Source: Acetobacteraceae bacterium (GTDB taxonomy: Bacteria; Pseudomonadota; Alphaproteobacteria; Acetobacterales; Acetobacteraceae). Taken from it: DNA of 64,000 bases. The DNA lies in contig CANJLW010000009.1 of assembly GCA_947475245.1 (NCBI GenBank), positions 62,001-126,000 on the forward strand, written 5' to 3'. Every line of letters begins with the position of its first letter. The first letter of the stretch is position 1. The position numbers and the translations under genes were made by a program. The notes under the pieces are model-generated. The model saw nothing but the letters and a program-made list of their open reading frames with translations. It had not been told where the DNA came from and did no database searches. Below are positions 18,064-28,155 of the stretch, one piece after another.

Positions 18064-19080
18064 TCACGTTGTTGCCCGCTCCACAATCGTAAACGGCATC
18101 GTCGCGCGCATGGATTGGCTGGGCGGCTCCCCGGTCAGGCGGCGCAGCAGAAACGCGGCGGCGGTACGTCCGGCTTCCGCGCTGGCGACGTTGACGGAGG
18201 TAAAAGGCGGGTTCGACGCCTCGCTCAGTTCAAAGTTGCCGAAGCCGCAGACGCCGAGACGCTCGGGGGTCGGGATGCCCAACTGCGTTGCTTCCATGAT
18301 GGCGCCGAAGGCGAGGCTGTCCGAACTGCAGAACAGCGCGGTCGGTTCGGTCAGATCGGCGGCCAACGCGCGCATGGCGGCGCGGCCTTCCCCGATCGTG
18401 CTGGGGGAGGACACGCGTCGGAGCGGCAAAATGGCGGCACCGGCCTTGCTCGCGGCTTCCAGAAAGCTGTTGCAGCGCAGCAGCGCGCGGGTGTCGCCCG
18501 CCGAAACGGCGGCGAAGGATCGGTAGCCTTTTGCCAGGAAATACGCGGCCACCGCCTGGCCCGCGTGGGCGTGGTCCAGCCCGACCAGCATATCGATCGG
18601 TGTTTCCGACGTGTCCCAGACCTGAACGATCGGGATTTGCGCTTCCGACAGCAATTGCGTGGCGAGTGGCGTGTGCGCGGCCCCGGTTATCAGCATCGCG
18701 TCGGGACGGCGGCCAAGCAGCGCGCGGATGAGGTCTTCGTTGCCGTGATCGGGGTAGAAGCTGAGCGACAGCATTACCTCGTATCCAGCCTGACGCATCG
18801 CGGTCGTAAAGGCCTCGATCAGGTCGGCGAACATGGGGTGCGCGATGGTGGGCACGATCGCGGCAACCATGCGGGAACGTCGGGACGACAGGCCGCCGGC
18901 GATCATGTTCGGCACATAGCCCAAGGCGGCGATGGCGGCGCGCACGCGTTCGGCGGTTTCCGGCGACACACGTTCCGGGGTGTTGATGACGCGCGACACG
19001 GTCATGGGGGCAACGCCGGCCGCGGTGGCGACGTCGGTTATCTTGACGGGCGATCGCACGGCGCGCACCGGCTCTGACAC
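18064..19080 (-). CDS. LacI/GntR-type transcriptional repressor
   Basis: About 338 residues. N-terminal Lac[25 protein letters not shown] followed by the hinge helix and a periplasmic-binding-like sugar domain ([17 protein letters not shown], then ...[11 protein letters not shown]). Closest in style to gluconate repressor GntR. The start is uncertain: GTG codons at 19080, 19068 and 19059 and a TTG at 19110 are all in frame with no ATG; 19080 has a GGGGA upstream. It ends 79 bases before glcB on the same strand, so it may control glcB, itself, or distant genes for sugar-acid use. Confidence 0.9.
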   Translation of the reverse strand: MSEPVRAVRSPVKITDVATAAGVAPMTVSRVINTPERVSPETAERVRAAIAALGYVPNMIAGGLSSRRSRMVAAIVPTIAHPMFADLIEAFTTAMRQAGYEVMLSLSFYPDHGNEDLIRALLGRRPDAMLITGAAHTPLATQLLSEAQIPIVQVWDTSETPIDMLVGLDHAHAGQAVAAYFLAKGYRSFAAVSAGDTRALLRCNSFLEAASKAGAAILPLRRVSSPSTIGEGRAAMRALAADLTEPTALFCSSDSLAFGAIMEATQLGIPTPERLGVCGFGNFELSEASNPPFTSVNVASAEAGRTAAAFLLRRLTGEPPSQSMRATMPFTIVERATT

Positions 19081-19197
19081 CTTCGATATCCCCGAACCAA
19101 ACGACCGCAAGACTTATCGGCCATCCCGATTGACATAACAGCAACCGGGTTCAAGGCAAGGGAGGATCGTGTTCGCGCGATACAGCGCCGCCGTACA

Positions 19198-19226
19198 GAA
19201 AAACGGCGACGCCCGAGAGCGTCGCC
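19198..19226 (-). terminator. Rho-independent terminator of gltX
   Basis: GGCGACGC (19205-19212) and GCGTCGCC (19219-19226) form an 8-bp GC-rich stem with a 6-base loop. On the minus strand it is followed directly by GTTTTT. It lies about 120 bases after the gltX stop. Confidence 0.75.
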
Positions 19227-19342
19227 AAGTTTGGGGAGGAGTCCAAGAAGAAAAGCTGTCGTGCGGTGCACGTCTGCTCTTCGGGAAGCATAGTGCGCGA
19301 TGGTTCTGCGAGGTTCCTTGATCTGGATCAACGGGCGGCGGT

Positions 19343-20740
19343 TTATTCCGCCGCGGCTGAAATCCGCGCCAGGGACTCCGTTCGGCCCAGGGCGGCCAGG
19401 GTGGCGTCGATGCCCGGGCTGACGGTGCTGCCGGTCAGGGCCGCGCGCAACGGTTGCGCCACCTGGCCCAGCTTGCGCCCGGTGCGTTCGGCAAAGCCGC
19501 GCAGCGCGGCGTCGATCGCGGGGACCGTGAAATCCGTCGCCGCCAGATCGCCCGCGACGTCGCGCAGCAGGGCCTTGGCGTCGTCGTTCAGGTGTCCGGC
19601 GGCTTTCGGGTCCATCGGCAGCGGCACGGAACGCGCCAGGAAGGCGGCGGCGTTGGCCAGTTCGATCAGTGTTTTCGCGCGTTCCTTCAATTGCGGCATC
19701 AGCGCGCGGATGCGATCCGCAGTCTCGGCGTCCAGGCGCAAATCGGGCTTGCCGGCCAGCCGTTGCATGACTTCGTCGGTCAGGCGGGCGTCGTCGGCCT
19801 TGCGGATATAGATACCGTTCAGATTGGTCAGCTTGGCATAGTCCATTCGCGACGCGCCGCGATTGACGTCGGCGATGTCGAACAGGCGAATGGCTTCGTC
19901 GCGATCGACCACCTCCAGATCCCCGTGCGACCAGCCGAGACGCAGCAGGTAGTTGCAGACGGCTTCGGGCAGGAAGCCTTGCTCGCGGAATTCCAGCACC
20001 GACACGGCGCCGTGGCGTTTCGACAGTTTCGCGCCGTCGGCGCCGTGGATCAGCGGAATATGGGCGAATGCCGGCAGGTCCCAACCCATGGCCTGGAACA
20101 CCTGGACCTGACGGAATGTGTTGGTCAGATGGTCGTCGCCGCGAATGACATGGGTGATGCCCATGTCGTGATCGTCCACGACCACCGCGTGCAGATAGGT
20201 CGGGGTGCCGTCGCTGCGCAGGATGATCATGTCGTCGAGTTCGGCGTTGGCGACGCGAACGGGGCCTTGCACCAGGTCCGCCACCACGGTTTCCCCGTCG
20301 CGCGGGGCTTTCAGGCGAATCGCGGGTTGCACGCCCGCCGGCGCGTCGGCGGGATCGCGATCGCGCCAGCGCCCGTCGTAGCGGGGGGAGCGTCCTTCGG
20401 CGACCGCTTGCTCCCGCATTTGCTTCAATTCATCCGCCGAACAATAGCAGCGATAGGCCTTTCCGGCCGCCAGCATCTGATGCGCGACTTCCGCGTGGCG
20501 GGCGGCGCGGGTCGACTGGAACACGGCGGGTTCGTCGCGGGTCAGGCCGAGCCAATCGAGGCCTTCGATGATGGTGCGGGTGGCGGCGTCCGTGCTGCGC
20601 TCTCGGTCGGTGTCTTCCACGCGCAGCAGAAAGGCGCCGTCGCGATGACGGCTGTAGAGGAAGTTGAACAGGGCGGTGCGGGCGCCGCCGATGTGCAGCA
20701 GGCCGGTGGGGCTGGGCGCGAAGCGCGTGCGAATGGTCAT
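19343..20740 (-). CDS. gltX: Glutamyl-tRNA synthetase
   Basis: 465 residues, class I aminoacyl-tRNA synthetase charging tRNA-Glu. HIGG (16-19) and KLSKR are the ATP-binding signatures; the N-terminal TRFAPSPTG is diagnostic. The start at 20740 matches the family N-terminus; an in-frame ATG at 20767 would add nine residues. The ComEC gene diverges only about 60 bases away, so promoters are very compact. Alphaproteobacteria often have two GltX copies, one discriminating and one charging tRNA-Gln; the type cannot be decided here. Confidence 0.96.
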   Translation of the reverse strand: MTIRTRFAPSPTGLLHIGGARTALFNFLYSRHRDGAFLLRVEDTDRERSTDAATRTIIEGLDWLGLTRDEPAVFQSTRAARHAEVAHQMLAAGKAYRCYCSADELKQMREQAVAEGRSPRYDGRWRDRDPADAPAGVQPAIRLKAPRDGETVVADLVQGPVRVANAELDDMIILRSDGTPTYLHAVVVDDHDMGITHVIRGDDHLTNTFRQVQVFQAMGWDLPAFAHIPLIHGADGAKLSKRHGAVSVLEFREQGFLPEAVCNYLLRLGWSHGDLEVVDRDEAIRLFDIADVNRGASRMDYAKLTNLNGIYIRKADDARLTDEVMQRLAGKPDLRLDAETADRIRALMPQLKERAKTLIELANAAAFLARSVPLPMDPKAAGHLNDDAKALLRDVAGDLAATDFTVPAIDAALRGFAERTGRKLGQVAQPLRAALTGSTVSPGIDATLAALGRTESLARISAAAE

Positions 20741-20801
20741 GGGCGCGGATTTAGCATGGGCGTTCATCGTTTGTAGAGAGTTTGCCGTCCAGATTGCGGC
20801 C

Positions 20802-22955
20802 ATGTGGTCGCCGAACGCGATGGTGGGTCGAATCCGAGGGGCGCTGGCCGACTGGGCGGAGGAGGAGCGCCGAGCATTTGCGCTGTGGCTGCCCGTGGCC
20901 ATGGGCGTCGGCGTGCTGACCTATGACACCTTGCTGTTCGAGCCGGCGCTTTGGATCGGCCCCAGCCTGGCGGGCGTGACTCTGGCCCTGGCGGTTCTGG
21001 CGCGTCGGGTGTTCCCGCTGTTGTTTGTGTGCGCCCCGATCGCCGCCGCGGCGCTGGGTTTCGCCTGCGCGCAACTGGCGGCGGCGCGGGTGCCGCCGGT
21101 GGAAACCCGGCTGACGAACCACGCGACGATCGTGGAAGGACGAATCGAGGCGGTGGAAGCGTTGCCGGAGGGGCGGCGGGTTACACTGAGCGGGGTCGTG
21201 CTGGATGGTCAGTCGCCTCCGCTGACACGCCTGGTGCGGGTGCGGATTCGATCGAACGATTTCGTGGCGATCGGCACGGGCGACAGGATCCGCGTGCGCG
21301 CGATCGTTCGCCCGCCGTCGCCGCCGGCGTTTCCGGGCGGGTGGGACCAGCAGCGCGATGCGTTCTTCGGCGGGATGGCCGGGTCGGGCTATGCGTTGGC
21401 GCCGGTGGAGGTGTTGGCGCGCGATCCGCCGGTCGGGGTGGCGGCCAAAATCCAGCGCGCGCGGGAAGCGGCAAGCGATCGGATCGTGGCGGTCATTCCG
21501 GGTTCGGCGGGGCCGGTCGCGGTGGGTATTCTGATCGGTTCCCAAACCGGCATCGCGTTGGCCGATCTGACGGCGTTTCGGGACTCCGGGCTGGCGCATA
21601 TTCTGTCGGTATCCGGGCTGCATATCGCCATCGTCATGGGCTTCGCGATGGCGACGCTGCGCATTGGGCTGGCCTTGTCGATGCACGCAAGCCTGTTCTG
21701 GCCGACGCGGCAACTGGCGGCGGTCGGCGCGCTGGTGGCGGGCGGGGCCTATACCGTGTTCACCGGCACGCAGGTGCCGATGATCCGCTGCTTTATCATG
21801 GCTCTGCTCTTTACCCTCGCGGTCGTGTCGGCTCGGCGTGCGATGTCGTTGCGCGGGTTGGGGCTGGCGGCGGCGGGGATCATGTTGGTGGAACCCGACG
21901 CGGTGGCGGGCGCGTCGTTTCAAATGAGCTTCGCGTCGGTGCTGGCTTTGATTGCCGGTTTCGACGCGTTGAAGCCCTGGATGAAGCGGGTGGAGGGCAA
22001 GGCCTGGTGGCGGCGCGTGCTGGCGCATCTGCTGGCGGGGGCGATGACCAGCCTGCTGGCGGGCGGGGCGACGATGCCGTTCGGGGTGCATCATTTCGGT
22101 CGGGTGCAGATTTACTTCGTGATCGCGAACATGATCGCGGTGCCGCTGACGTCGCTCGTCGTGATGCCCGCCGGGATGATCGCGCTGCTGGCGATGCCGT
22201 TCGGGCTGGATTGGTTGCCGCTGGTGATTCTTGGCTGGGGGGTGGACGGCGTGTTGTGGGTGGCGCGCGTCACCGCGGCCTGGCCCGAGGCAACGTTGAC
22301 CGCGCCGCATATTCCGGCCTGGGGGTTGGCGACCCTCGCGTTCGGGCTGATCTGGCTGGCTTTGTGGCGGCGGCGCATGCGGTTGTTCGGTTTGGTCGGG
22401 GTTGTTGTCGGACTGGCGTCTCCGGCATTGGATCGCCCGCCCGATCTGTTGGTTTCCGCCGATGGGCGGCTGATCGGGCTGCGCACCGACGCCGGGGTGT
22501 TCATCCAGAAGATGCCGGGCGCGTCGAAGTTCACCGCGGAGGCATGGCTGCGTTACTGGGCGGCGCGGGAAAGTCGGGGGTTTCCCGCCACCGGGACGGC
22601 AGCGGGCGGGTCGATCGCGTGTGTGGCGGATTCCTGTCTGTTGGGCGCGCATGCGGGGGTGCTGGGTGCGTTGCTCGTGCGCGGGCCTGGCAAGCCGATT
22701 GGGTGCGAGGCGGCGTCGGTCATCGTCGCCGCCGAACCGGCGCGCGGGCTGTGTCCGAAGCCTTGGCCGAAGCTGGTGGATCGGTTCACGGTTTGGCGCG
22801 CGGGTTCCGCCGCGATCTGGCTGACGCCGCAGGGCGCGCGGATCGTGACCGATCGAGAGGCGCGCGGTCAGCGCCCCTGGGTGCCGCCGCCGCCCACGCC
22901 GCGCGCGCACGCCCCGCCAAAGTTGCCGTTGGCGGACGTGGACCGCGCGGACTGA
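20802..22955 (+). CDS. comEC: ComEC/Rec2-family competence membrane protein
   Basis: 717 residues with many transmembrane segments. N-terminal TM pair and DUF4131/OB-like periplasmic part (to about 230), then the Competence domain with the hallmark LSVSGLHIA (near 268-276) and several more TM segments to about 540. The C-terminal soluble part (from about 545) lacks the HxHxDH nuclease motif of full-length ComEC, so it is the short form. Role by family: DNA passage through the inner membrane during transformation. ATG at 20802; 20820 is an alternative. It converges with the peptidase gene with a 1-base gap. Confidence 0.88.
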   Translation: MWSPNAMVGRIRGALADWAEEERRAFALWLPVAMGVGVLTYDTLLFEPALWIGPSLAGVTLALAVLARRVFPLLFVCAPIAAAALGFACAQLAAARVPPVETRLTNHATIVEGRIEAVEALPEGRRVTLSGVVLDGQSPPLTRLVRVRIRSNDFVAIGTGDRIRVRAIVRPPSPPAFPGGWDQQRDAFFGGMAGSGYALAPVEVLARDPPVGVAAKIQRAREAASDRIVAVIPGSAGPVAVGILIGSQTGIALADLTAFRDSGLAHILSVSGLHIAIVMGFAMATLRIGLALSMHASLFWPTRQLAAVGALVAGGAYTVFTGTQVPMIRCFIMALLFTLAVVSARRAMSLRGLGLAAAGIMLVEPDAVAGASFQMSFASVLALIAGFDALKPWMKRVEGKAWWRRVLAHLLAGAMTSLLAGGATMPFGVHHFGRVQIYFVIANMIAVPLTSLVVMPAGMIALLAMPFGLDWLPLVILGWGVDGVLWVARVTAAWPEATLTAPHIPAWGLATLAFGLIWLALWRRRMRLFGLVGVVVGLASPALDRPPDLLVSADGRLIGLRTDAGVFIQKMPGASKFTAEAWLRYWAARESRGFPATGTAAGGSIACVADSCLLGAHAGVLGALLVRGPGKPIGCEAASVIVAAEPARGLCPKPWPKLVDRFTVWRAGSAAIWLTPQGARIVTDREARGQRPWVPPPPTPRAHAPPKLPLADVDRAD

Positions 22956-22956
22956 G

Positions 22957-24087
22957 TCAATCGATCGTTGCCAGAAGACCCGCCATCAGCTTGCCGCGAT
23001 AGGCCAGGCTGTCGATCTGAATATGCTCATCCAGCGTATGCGCGCCGGTGCCGGCGACGCCCAGACCGTCCAGCGTCGGGATGCCCATCGCGCCGGTGAA
23101 GTTGCCGTCGGAACCGCCGCCGGAACTTTGGCTGGGGATCGCGAAGCCGAGATCGCCGGCGATGCGGCTGGCGACCTCGTACAAGGCCATGCCGCGCGGG
23201 TTGGGTTCCCAGACCGGGCGGGTGACGCCGCGGGTGACCTTGAACTGGACCTCGTTCGACGACCCGCGCAGCGAGAGCATCCGTTCGACGCCGAGGTCGA
23301 GGTCTTCCTGGCGTTTGGCCATGGACAATGCTTCGCCGGTGCAGGTGGTGGTGACGCAGTTCACCCATTGTCCGCCGTTGATGACGCCCACGCTGAAGGT
23401 GCAATCCGATGTCGTCATGTCCTCGATCTCGATCAGCTTGCGCGCCATTTCGCGAATCGCCGAACGCCCGTCGCCCGGACGCGACCCGGCATGGCTGGGG
23501 CGGCCGGTCGCTTCGAGGTTAAAACGCGCGATGGCATAGCGCCCGGTGACGACGCCGCCGTCGGGGCGAGCAGGCTCGGGGACCAGCACGTATTTATGGC
23601 GCGCGGCTTCGGCTTCGATCAGATCGCGGGTGGACGGGCTGCCGATTTCCTCGTCGCTGGTGAACAGCACGGTGATCGGCAGTTTGGTCGGGATGCCGGC
23701 GCGGGCGAGTTGGACGATCGCTTCCAGCGCCATGTAGTTGCCGCCCTTCATGTCCAGAATGCCCGGTCCCCAGGCGCGATTGCCCTCTCGGCGGAACGCA
23801 AGCTGGTTCAACGTGCCGATGGGATGCACGGTATCGAGGTGCCCCATCACCAGAATTCCCGGCACGTTCGGGGTGGCATGCGGGAAGGTGGCGCGGACAC
23901 AATCGCCCAGGCCCATGCGTCCGGCGACTCGCTCGATCCGCGCGCCGGCCAGGACGAGGTTGCGAGAGGCGAGGTCCATCATGCGGTTGACGGCGGGTGC
24001 GTCGAATGTGGGGCTTTCGCATTCGACCCATGGGCGCAGCCCGCCGAGCATTGCGTCGGCATCGAAGGGAAGGGCGTTCGGGTCCAT
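22957..24087 (-). CDS. M20-family metallopeptidase (glutamate carboxypeptidase-like)
   Basis: 376 residues, two-domain zinc peptidase of the ArgE/DapE/CPG2 group. Metal ligands appear in GHLDTVHP, GPGILDMKGG and the catalytic pair SDEEIGS. A dimerisation domain with HAGSRPGDGRSA and a C-terminal GGGSDGN segment follow. No signal peptide, so cytoplasmic. The ATG at 24087 has CGGAG upstream and gives a clean family N-terminus. It diverges from the methyltransferase gene. The exact substrate (C-terminal glutamate, N-acyl amino acid or dipeptide) is unknown. Confidence 0.88.
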   Translation of the reverse strand: MDPNALPFDADAMLGGLRPWVECESPTFDAPAVNRMMDLASRNLVLAGARIERVAGRMGLGDCVRATFPHATPNVPGILVMGHLDTVHPIGTLNQLAFRREGNRAWGPGILDMKGGNYMALEAIVQLARAGIPTKLPITVLFTSDEEIGSPSTRDLIEAEAARHKYVLVPEPARPDGGVVTGRYAIARFNLEATGRPSHAGSRPGDGRSAIREMARKLIEIEDMTTSDCTFSVGVINGGQWVNCVTTTCTGEALSMAKRQEDLDLGVERMLSLRGSSNEVQFKVTRGVTRPVWEPNPRGMALYEVASRIAGDLGFAIPSQSSGGGSDGNFTGAMGIPTLDGLGVAGTGAHTLDEHIQIDSLAYRGKLMAGLLATID

Positions 24088-24164
24088 GGGAGTCTCCGGG
24101 TGTTGGAACGCGCGCAGCATGGCATGGTGACGGACAGGCTGAAAACAGGGGGCGAGCGTTCGGC

Positions 24165-24899
24165 ATGACCCAGAATATCTACGACGACGATACTTTCTTC
24201 GCGGGCTACGGACAGCTCGACCGTTCGCGCCTGGGCCTCGACGGTGCGCCGGAATGGCCGACTCTGCGGGCGATGCTGCCGGATTTGGCGGGGAAGCGGG
24301 TGCTCGATCTGGGGTGCGGCTTTGGCTGGTTCTGCCGCTGGGCCGCCGAACAGGGGGCGGAGCGTGTGCTGGGGATCGACGTTTCGGCCAACATGCTGGC
24401 GCGCGCGCAGTCCATGGCGAAGGGGGAGGCGGTGGTTTACCTGCGGGCAGACCTGGAGGCGGTGACGCTGCCGCGCGGGGCGTTCGATCTGGTCTATAGC
24501 TCGTTGGCGCTGCACTACATTGTCGATCTTGAAGGGCTGCTGGCCAAGGTGCGGCGGGCGTTGAAGCCGGGAGGCGTCCTGGTGTGTTCTGTGGAACATC
24601 CGACGATGACCGCGCCGACCGAGCCGGAATGGGTGAAACGACCGGACGGGCGCAGCGTCTGGCCCTTGGATCGCTATCTTGCGGAGGGGGAGCGGGTGAC
24701 GGATTGGCTCGCGCCCGGGGTGATCAAGCAGCACCGCACGATCGAGACCTATGTGGCGCTGTTGCTGGGGGCGGGGTTTCGGCTGACCGATCTGCGGGAG
24801 TGGGGACCGAGCCTGGAGCAGAGCGCGGAACGGCCGGATTTCGCGCTGGGGCGCGAGCGGCCGTTCTTTATGTTGTTGGGCGGGCGGTTGGAGGATTAG
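24165..24899 (+). CDS. Class I SAM-dependent methyltransferase
   Basis: 244 residues with a typical Rossmann methyltransferase: motif I VLDLGCGFGWF at about 46-56, acidic motif II LGIDVS, then LEAVTLPRGAFDLVYSSLALHYI and a post-motif LKPGGVLV. This layout is shared with UbiE/small-molecule methyltransferases. The ATG at 24165 removes an implausible basic extension. It converges with the nucleoside hydrolase gene. Substrate unknown. Confidence 0.85.
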   Translation: MTQNIYDDDTFFAGYGQLDRSRLGLDGAPEWPTLRAMLPDLAGKRVLDLGCGFGWFCRWAAEQGAERVLGIDVSANMLARAQSMAKGEAVVYLRADLEAVTLPRGAFDLVYSSLALHYIVDLEGLLAKVRRALKPGGVLVCSVEHPTMTAPTEPEWVKRPDGRSVWPLDRYLAEGERVTDWLAPGVIKQHRTIETYVALLLGAGFRLTDLREWGPSLEQSAERPDFALGRERPFFMLLGGRLED

Positions 24900-24917
24900 C
24901 GGCGGGGGTGGTTTGGT

Positions 24918-25844
24918 TCAGGGCAACCGCGCCAGCCGCTCCTCCAACAGGTCGAAAAAGCCTTGGGGATTCAAGGTTTCCAGCACCGTTGCGTTCGCTG
25001 CCTTGCCCAGGCGACCCCAGCGATCGAACAAGGTCCGGCCGCGTCCGGGGCCGGGGCCGAGGTCGATCTCCACATGGCAATCCCGCGTGGTGAACAGGTC
25101 CGGGCGGATCAGCCAGGCAATGGCGCAGGGATCGTGCAGCGCCGCGCCCTTGCGGTCGAACCGGCGCGACAACGGCACCGTCGCCTGAATGTCGCACAGC
25201 GCCTGCAAGCAGCGGCCCGAGCCGGCGGCGCGTAGCCGCGCCAGATGGGCCGGAGTCGCCAGGGCCTGCGCGGTCAGTTCCAGCGTGGCGAAAACGACCG
25301 GCCTGCCGCAGGATACCAGCACCGCCAGCGCCTCTGGGTCGCTCAGCGCGTTGAACTCCGCCGCCGGGGTGGCGTTGCCCTCGGCCCAGGCGCCGCTCAT
25401 CAACACGATCCGTTCCACCTTCGGCAGCAGCGCGGGCTCGGTCATCAGCACCAGCGCCAGATTGGTGGCGGGGCCGATGCCGACCAAGGTGATCGGGGTG
25501 TCGGCCCGACGCAGCAGATCGCGAATCGCATCGGCCGCCACGCCTGGTGCCGGGGCACCGCCCGGCGGCAGACGGATGCCGCCCAGGCCGTCATCGCCAT
25601 GCACCGCCGTTTCGCTGGTGAAGGCCCCCAACAATGGGCGGTCCGCCCCCGCGAAGACCGGCACGGTCGATCCGGCAAGCGCGGTCAGCGCCAGGGCGTT
25701 GGGCATTGTGTGCTCTAACCCGACATTGCCGCCGGCGACGGTAACGGCCAGCACCTCCAACTCCGGCGCGGCGAAGGCCAGCATCAGGGCGAAGGCGTCG
25801 TCGGTACCCGGGTCGCAATCCAGAATGATCCTGATGCGTGACAT
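24918..25844 (-). CDS. Inosine/uridine-preferring nucleoside hydrolase
   Basis: 308 residues. The N-terminal calcium-binding signature DCDPGTDDA (9-17) defines the nucleoside-ribohydrolase family, which cuts the N-glycosidic bond of nucleosides for purine/pyrimidine salvage. A second conserved segment, LVGIGPATNLAL, and a C-terminal HDPCAIAW supply further active-site residues. No signal peptide. It diverges from tsaE with a 117-base gap. Base preference cannot be predicted. Confidence 0.92.
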   Translation of the reverse strand: MSRIRIILDCDPGTDDAFALMLAFAAPELEVLAVTVAGGNVGLEHTMPNALALTALAGSTVPVFAGADRPLLGAFTSETAVHGDDGLGGIRLPPGGAPAPGVAADAIRDLLRRADTPITLVGIGPATNLALVLMTEPALLPKVERIVLMSGAWAEGNATPAAEFNALSDPEALAVLVSCGRPVVFATLELTAQALATPAHLARLRAAGSGRCLQALCDIQATVPLSRRFDRKGAALHDPCAIAWLIRPDLFTTRDCHVEIDLGPGPGRGRTLFDRWGRLGKAANATVLETLNPQGFFDLLEERLARLP

Positions 25845-25961
25845 GGCGGCGGTGTCCTTGCTGTTGCCTGACGTTCGCTTGTCGGTATCCGCGCGTCCTG
25901 AGTTGGGCAAGTCACGGCTGTTGGGTTGTCGCGGGTTGCGGTGGCAAGGCACTGTGCGCGC

Positions 25962-26423
25962 ATGAGCGAATCCGCCTCGATCCAGATGACCATTCCCAAC
26001 CTGACCGCGATGGAGGCGCTGGCTCGGCGCACGGCCGAACGCGTCAGGCCGGGCGATGCTATCCTGTTGGAAGGGCCGTTGGGCGCGGGAAAGACGGCGT
26101 TCGCACGGGCCTTTTTGCGCGCGCTGACGGGCACGCCCGATCTGGAAGTGCCGAGCCCGACGTTTACGCTCGTGCAGAGCTATGACACCGCGCGGGGGCC
26201 GGTGCATCATTTCGATCTTTGGCGGTTGAGCGGTCCGGATGCCCTGGTGGAACTGGGCTGGGACGACGCCCTCGCCGACATTGTGATGGTGGAATGGCCG
26301 GAGCGTCTGGGCGACGAACGTCCGGGCGACGCGCTGAGCATCGTCATCGCACTTGGCCAGAACAGTGGCGACGACGATGCGCGCGTCGTGACCCTGTCCG
26401 GCTGGCCGGGGCGCGTGCCGTGA
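25962..26423 (+). CDS. tsaE: tRNA t6A biosynthesis ATPase TsaE
   Basis: 153 residues. P-loop GPLGAGKT (38-45) and SPTFT (65-69) are family signatures; the C-terminal MVEWPERL is also conserved. TsaE works with TsaB and TsaD to make N6-threonylcarbamoyladenosine on tRNAs. The ATG at 25962 or at 25986 are possible; the first is used. Its stop overlaps the GTG of the kinase gene (GTGA), starting the operon. Confidence 0.95.
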   Translation: MSESASIQMTIPNLTAMEALARRTAERVRPGDAILLEGPLGAGKTAFARAFLRALTGTPDLEVPSPTFTLVQSYDTARGPVHHFDLWRLSGPDALVELGWDDALADIVMVEWPERLGDERPGDALSIVIALGQNSGDDDARVVTLSGWPGRVP

Positions 26424-27415
26424 CCCGGGACGATGCGATCCATGCGTTTCTGACCGGGCACGGTTACGGTAACGCCGATATCGGCCCGCTGGCGGAGGAC
26501 GCCAGTTTCCGGCGCTATCTGCGCGTCGTGCGCGGGGGCGAAACGGTCGTGCTGATGGATGCGCCGCCGCCCGAGGACGTTCGTCCGTTCCTGCGCATCG
26601 CCGAACATCTCGCCGAACTGGGACTTTCGGTTCCGACGATTCTGGCGGCCGACGCGGAGGCGGGGCTGGTGTTGGAAGAAGACCTGGGCGACTCGCTTCT
26701 GGCGGTCATGCTGGATCGCGGCGACGACGCGGTTCCGTTGTTCGGCCCCGCGATCGACGCTCTGATCGCGATGCAGCGCGGCGAACCTCCGCCGGGCCTG
26801 CCGGAATGGGGGGCGGAGCAGATGACCGCCACGGCGCTGGGCACGCTGTTCGACTGGTGGTGGCCGGCGACGTTCGGCGGGCCCGCCCCGACGGCCGCGC
26901 GGGAGGATGTGGAAGCGGCGTTGCGGGCGATGTTGGCGCCGGTGGCGACCGGACCCGTCGGCTTCGTGCATCGGGATTTCTTCGCGGGCAACCTGTTGTG
27001 GCTGCCGGAACGCGACGGGCGACGCCGTGTCGGCGTGATCGATTTTCAAGGCGCGGCGTTGGGGCATCCCGCCTACGATCTGGCGTCGCTGTTGCAGGAT
27101 GCGCGCCGGGTCATTCCGGCCAATGTGGAAGAGGCGATGTTGCAGTATTACATTGAACGCCGGCCGGAGCTTGATGCGGATCGTTTCCGCGCCGCCTATT
27201 TTGCCTGTGCCGCGCAACGCCATTTGCGCGTGGCCTGCCAATGGGTGCGGCTGGCGTTGCGCGACGGCAAGCCAGGCTACCTCGCGTTCGGGTCGCGGAC
27301 CTGGGCGTTGCTGAAAGTGGCGTTGGCGCATCCGGCCGTCGCGCCGCTGGCCGCCGCGCTCGATCGTTGGATTCCCGCCGAACGGCGCGGCAATCCGCCG
27401 GGATTGGCGGCATGA
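26420..27415 (+). CDS. amgK: N-acetylmuramate/N-acetylglucosamine kinase AmgK-like (APH-fold)
   Basis: 331 residues of the aminoglycoside-phosphotransferase fold. The catalytic loop is HRDFFAGN (184-191, D186) and the metal aspartate lies in VIDFQGA. Paired with the MurU-like gene that follows, it fits the recycling route that bypasses de novo MurNAc synthesis: AmgK phosphorylates MurNAc at C1 and MurU makes UDP-MurNAc. The start is GTG, overlapping the tsaE stop by 4 bases; its own stop overlaps murU (ATGA). Confidence 0.85.
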   Translation: MTRDDAIHAFLTGHGYGNADIGPLAEDASFRRYLRVVRGGETVVLMDAPPPEDVRPFLRIAEHLAELGLSVPTILAADAEAGLVLEEDLGDSLLAVMLDRGDDAVPLFGPAIDALIAMQRGEPPPGLPEWGAEQMTATALGTLFDWWWPATFGGPAPTAAREDVEAALRAMLAPVATGPVGFVHRDFFAGNLLWLPERDGRRRVGVIDFQGAALGHPAYDLASLLQDARRVIPANVEEAMLQYYIERRPELDADRFRAAYFACAAQRHLRVACQWVRLALRDGKPGYLAFGSRTWALLKVALAHPAVAPLAAALDRWIPAERRGNPPGLAA

Positions 27416-28155
27416 CCGCGCGCCCGCGTACCGCGATGGTGCTGGCTGCCGGCCTGGGGACGCGCATGCGGCCGCTGACCGATCATACGGCCAAGCCGCT
27501 GCTGCCGTTGCGGGGCAAGGCGTTGATCGATCACGCACTGGATCGACTGGCGGAGGTCGGGGTGTCGTCGGTCGTCGTGAACGCATTCTGGCAGGCCGAC
27601 AAGGTAGAGGCACATATGGCCGAACGCACGGAACGGCCGGCGTGCACGGTCCGGCGGGAGGACGCGCTGCTGGATACCGGCGGCGGAGTCAGCGCGGCGT
27701 TGCCGCTGCTGGGGCACGATCCGTTCTATGTCGTCAACGGCGACGCGTTCTGGGTCGATGGTCCGACCCCGGCGTTGACGCGCCTGGCGGCGGCCTTCGA
27801 CGATGGGGTGGACGGCGTGCTGCTGGTCCACCGCACCGCGCACGTCCTGGGGGAGGTCGGATCGGGTGACTTCGCGCTGGATGCCTGGGGCACGCCGCGC
27901 CGACGGGCAGAGCGCGAGATCGTTCCGTATATGTATGCGGGCGTGCAGTTGATCTCTCCGAGCCTGCTGCGGAATGCGCCGCACGGTGCGTTCAGCCTCA
28001 ATCGTGCCTGGGACGAAGCGATGGTGGCGGGACGGTTGCGCGCGGTGGTGCACGATGGTCTATGGTTCCACCTGTCGACCCCGCCGGATCTGGACGAGGC
28101 GGAGGATGTCCTGCGCGCGCGTTGGGCCGGAGATGCTCGATTGCCATGGAACTAA
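27412..28155 (+). CDS. murU: N-acetylmuramate-1-phosphate uridylyltransferase MurU-like
   Basis: 247 residues, sugar-nucleotidyltransferase fold. Signature LAAGLGTRMRP (11-21) with K28 nearby for phosphate binding, and YVVNGDAFW for the metal aspartate. It follows amgK with an ATGA overlap, which supports the MurNAc-1-P assignment over generic glucose-1-phosphate enzymes. Its last 10 bases overlap the start of addB. Confidence 0.85.
   Translation: MTARPRTAMVLAAGLGTRMRPLTDHTAKPLLPLRGKALIDHALDRLAEVGVSSVVVNAFWQADKVEAHMAERTERPACTVRREDALLDTGGGVSAALPLLGHDPFYVVNGDAFWVDGPTPALTRLAAAFDDGVDGVLLVHRTAHVLGEVGSGDFALDAWGTPRRRAEREIVPYMYAGVQLISPSLLRNAPHGAFSLNRAWDEAMVAGRLRAVVHDGLWFHLSTPPDLDEAEDVLRARWAGDARLPWN

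Noticed and set aside
20751-22910. 719-codon minus-strand frame opposite comEC
   Set aside because: Antisense shadow, very Arg/Pro/His-rich peptide, no ribosome site.
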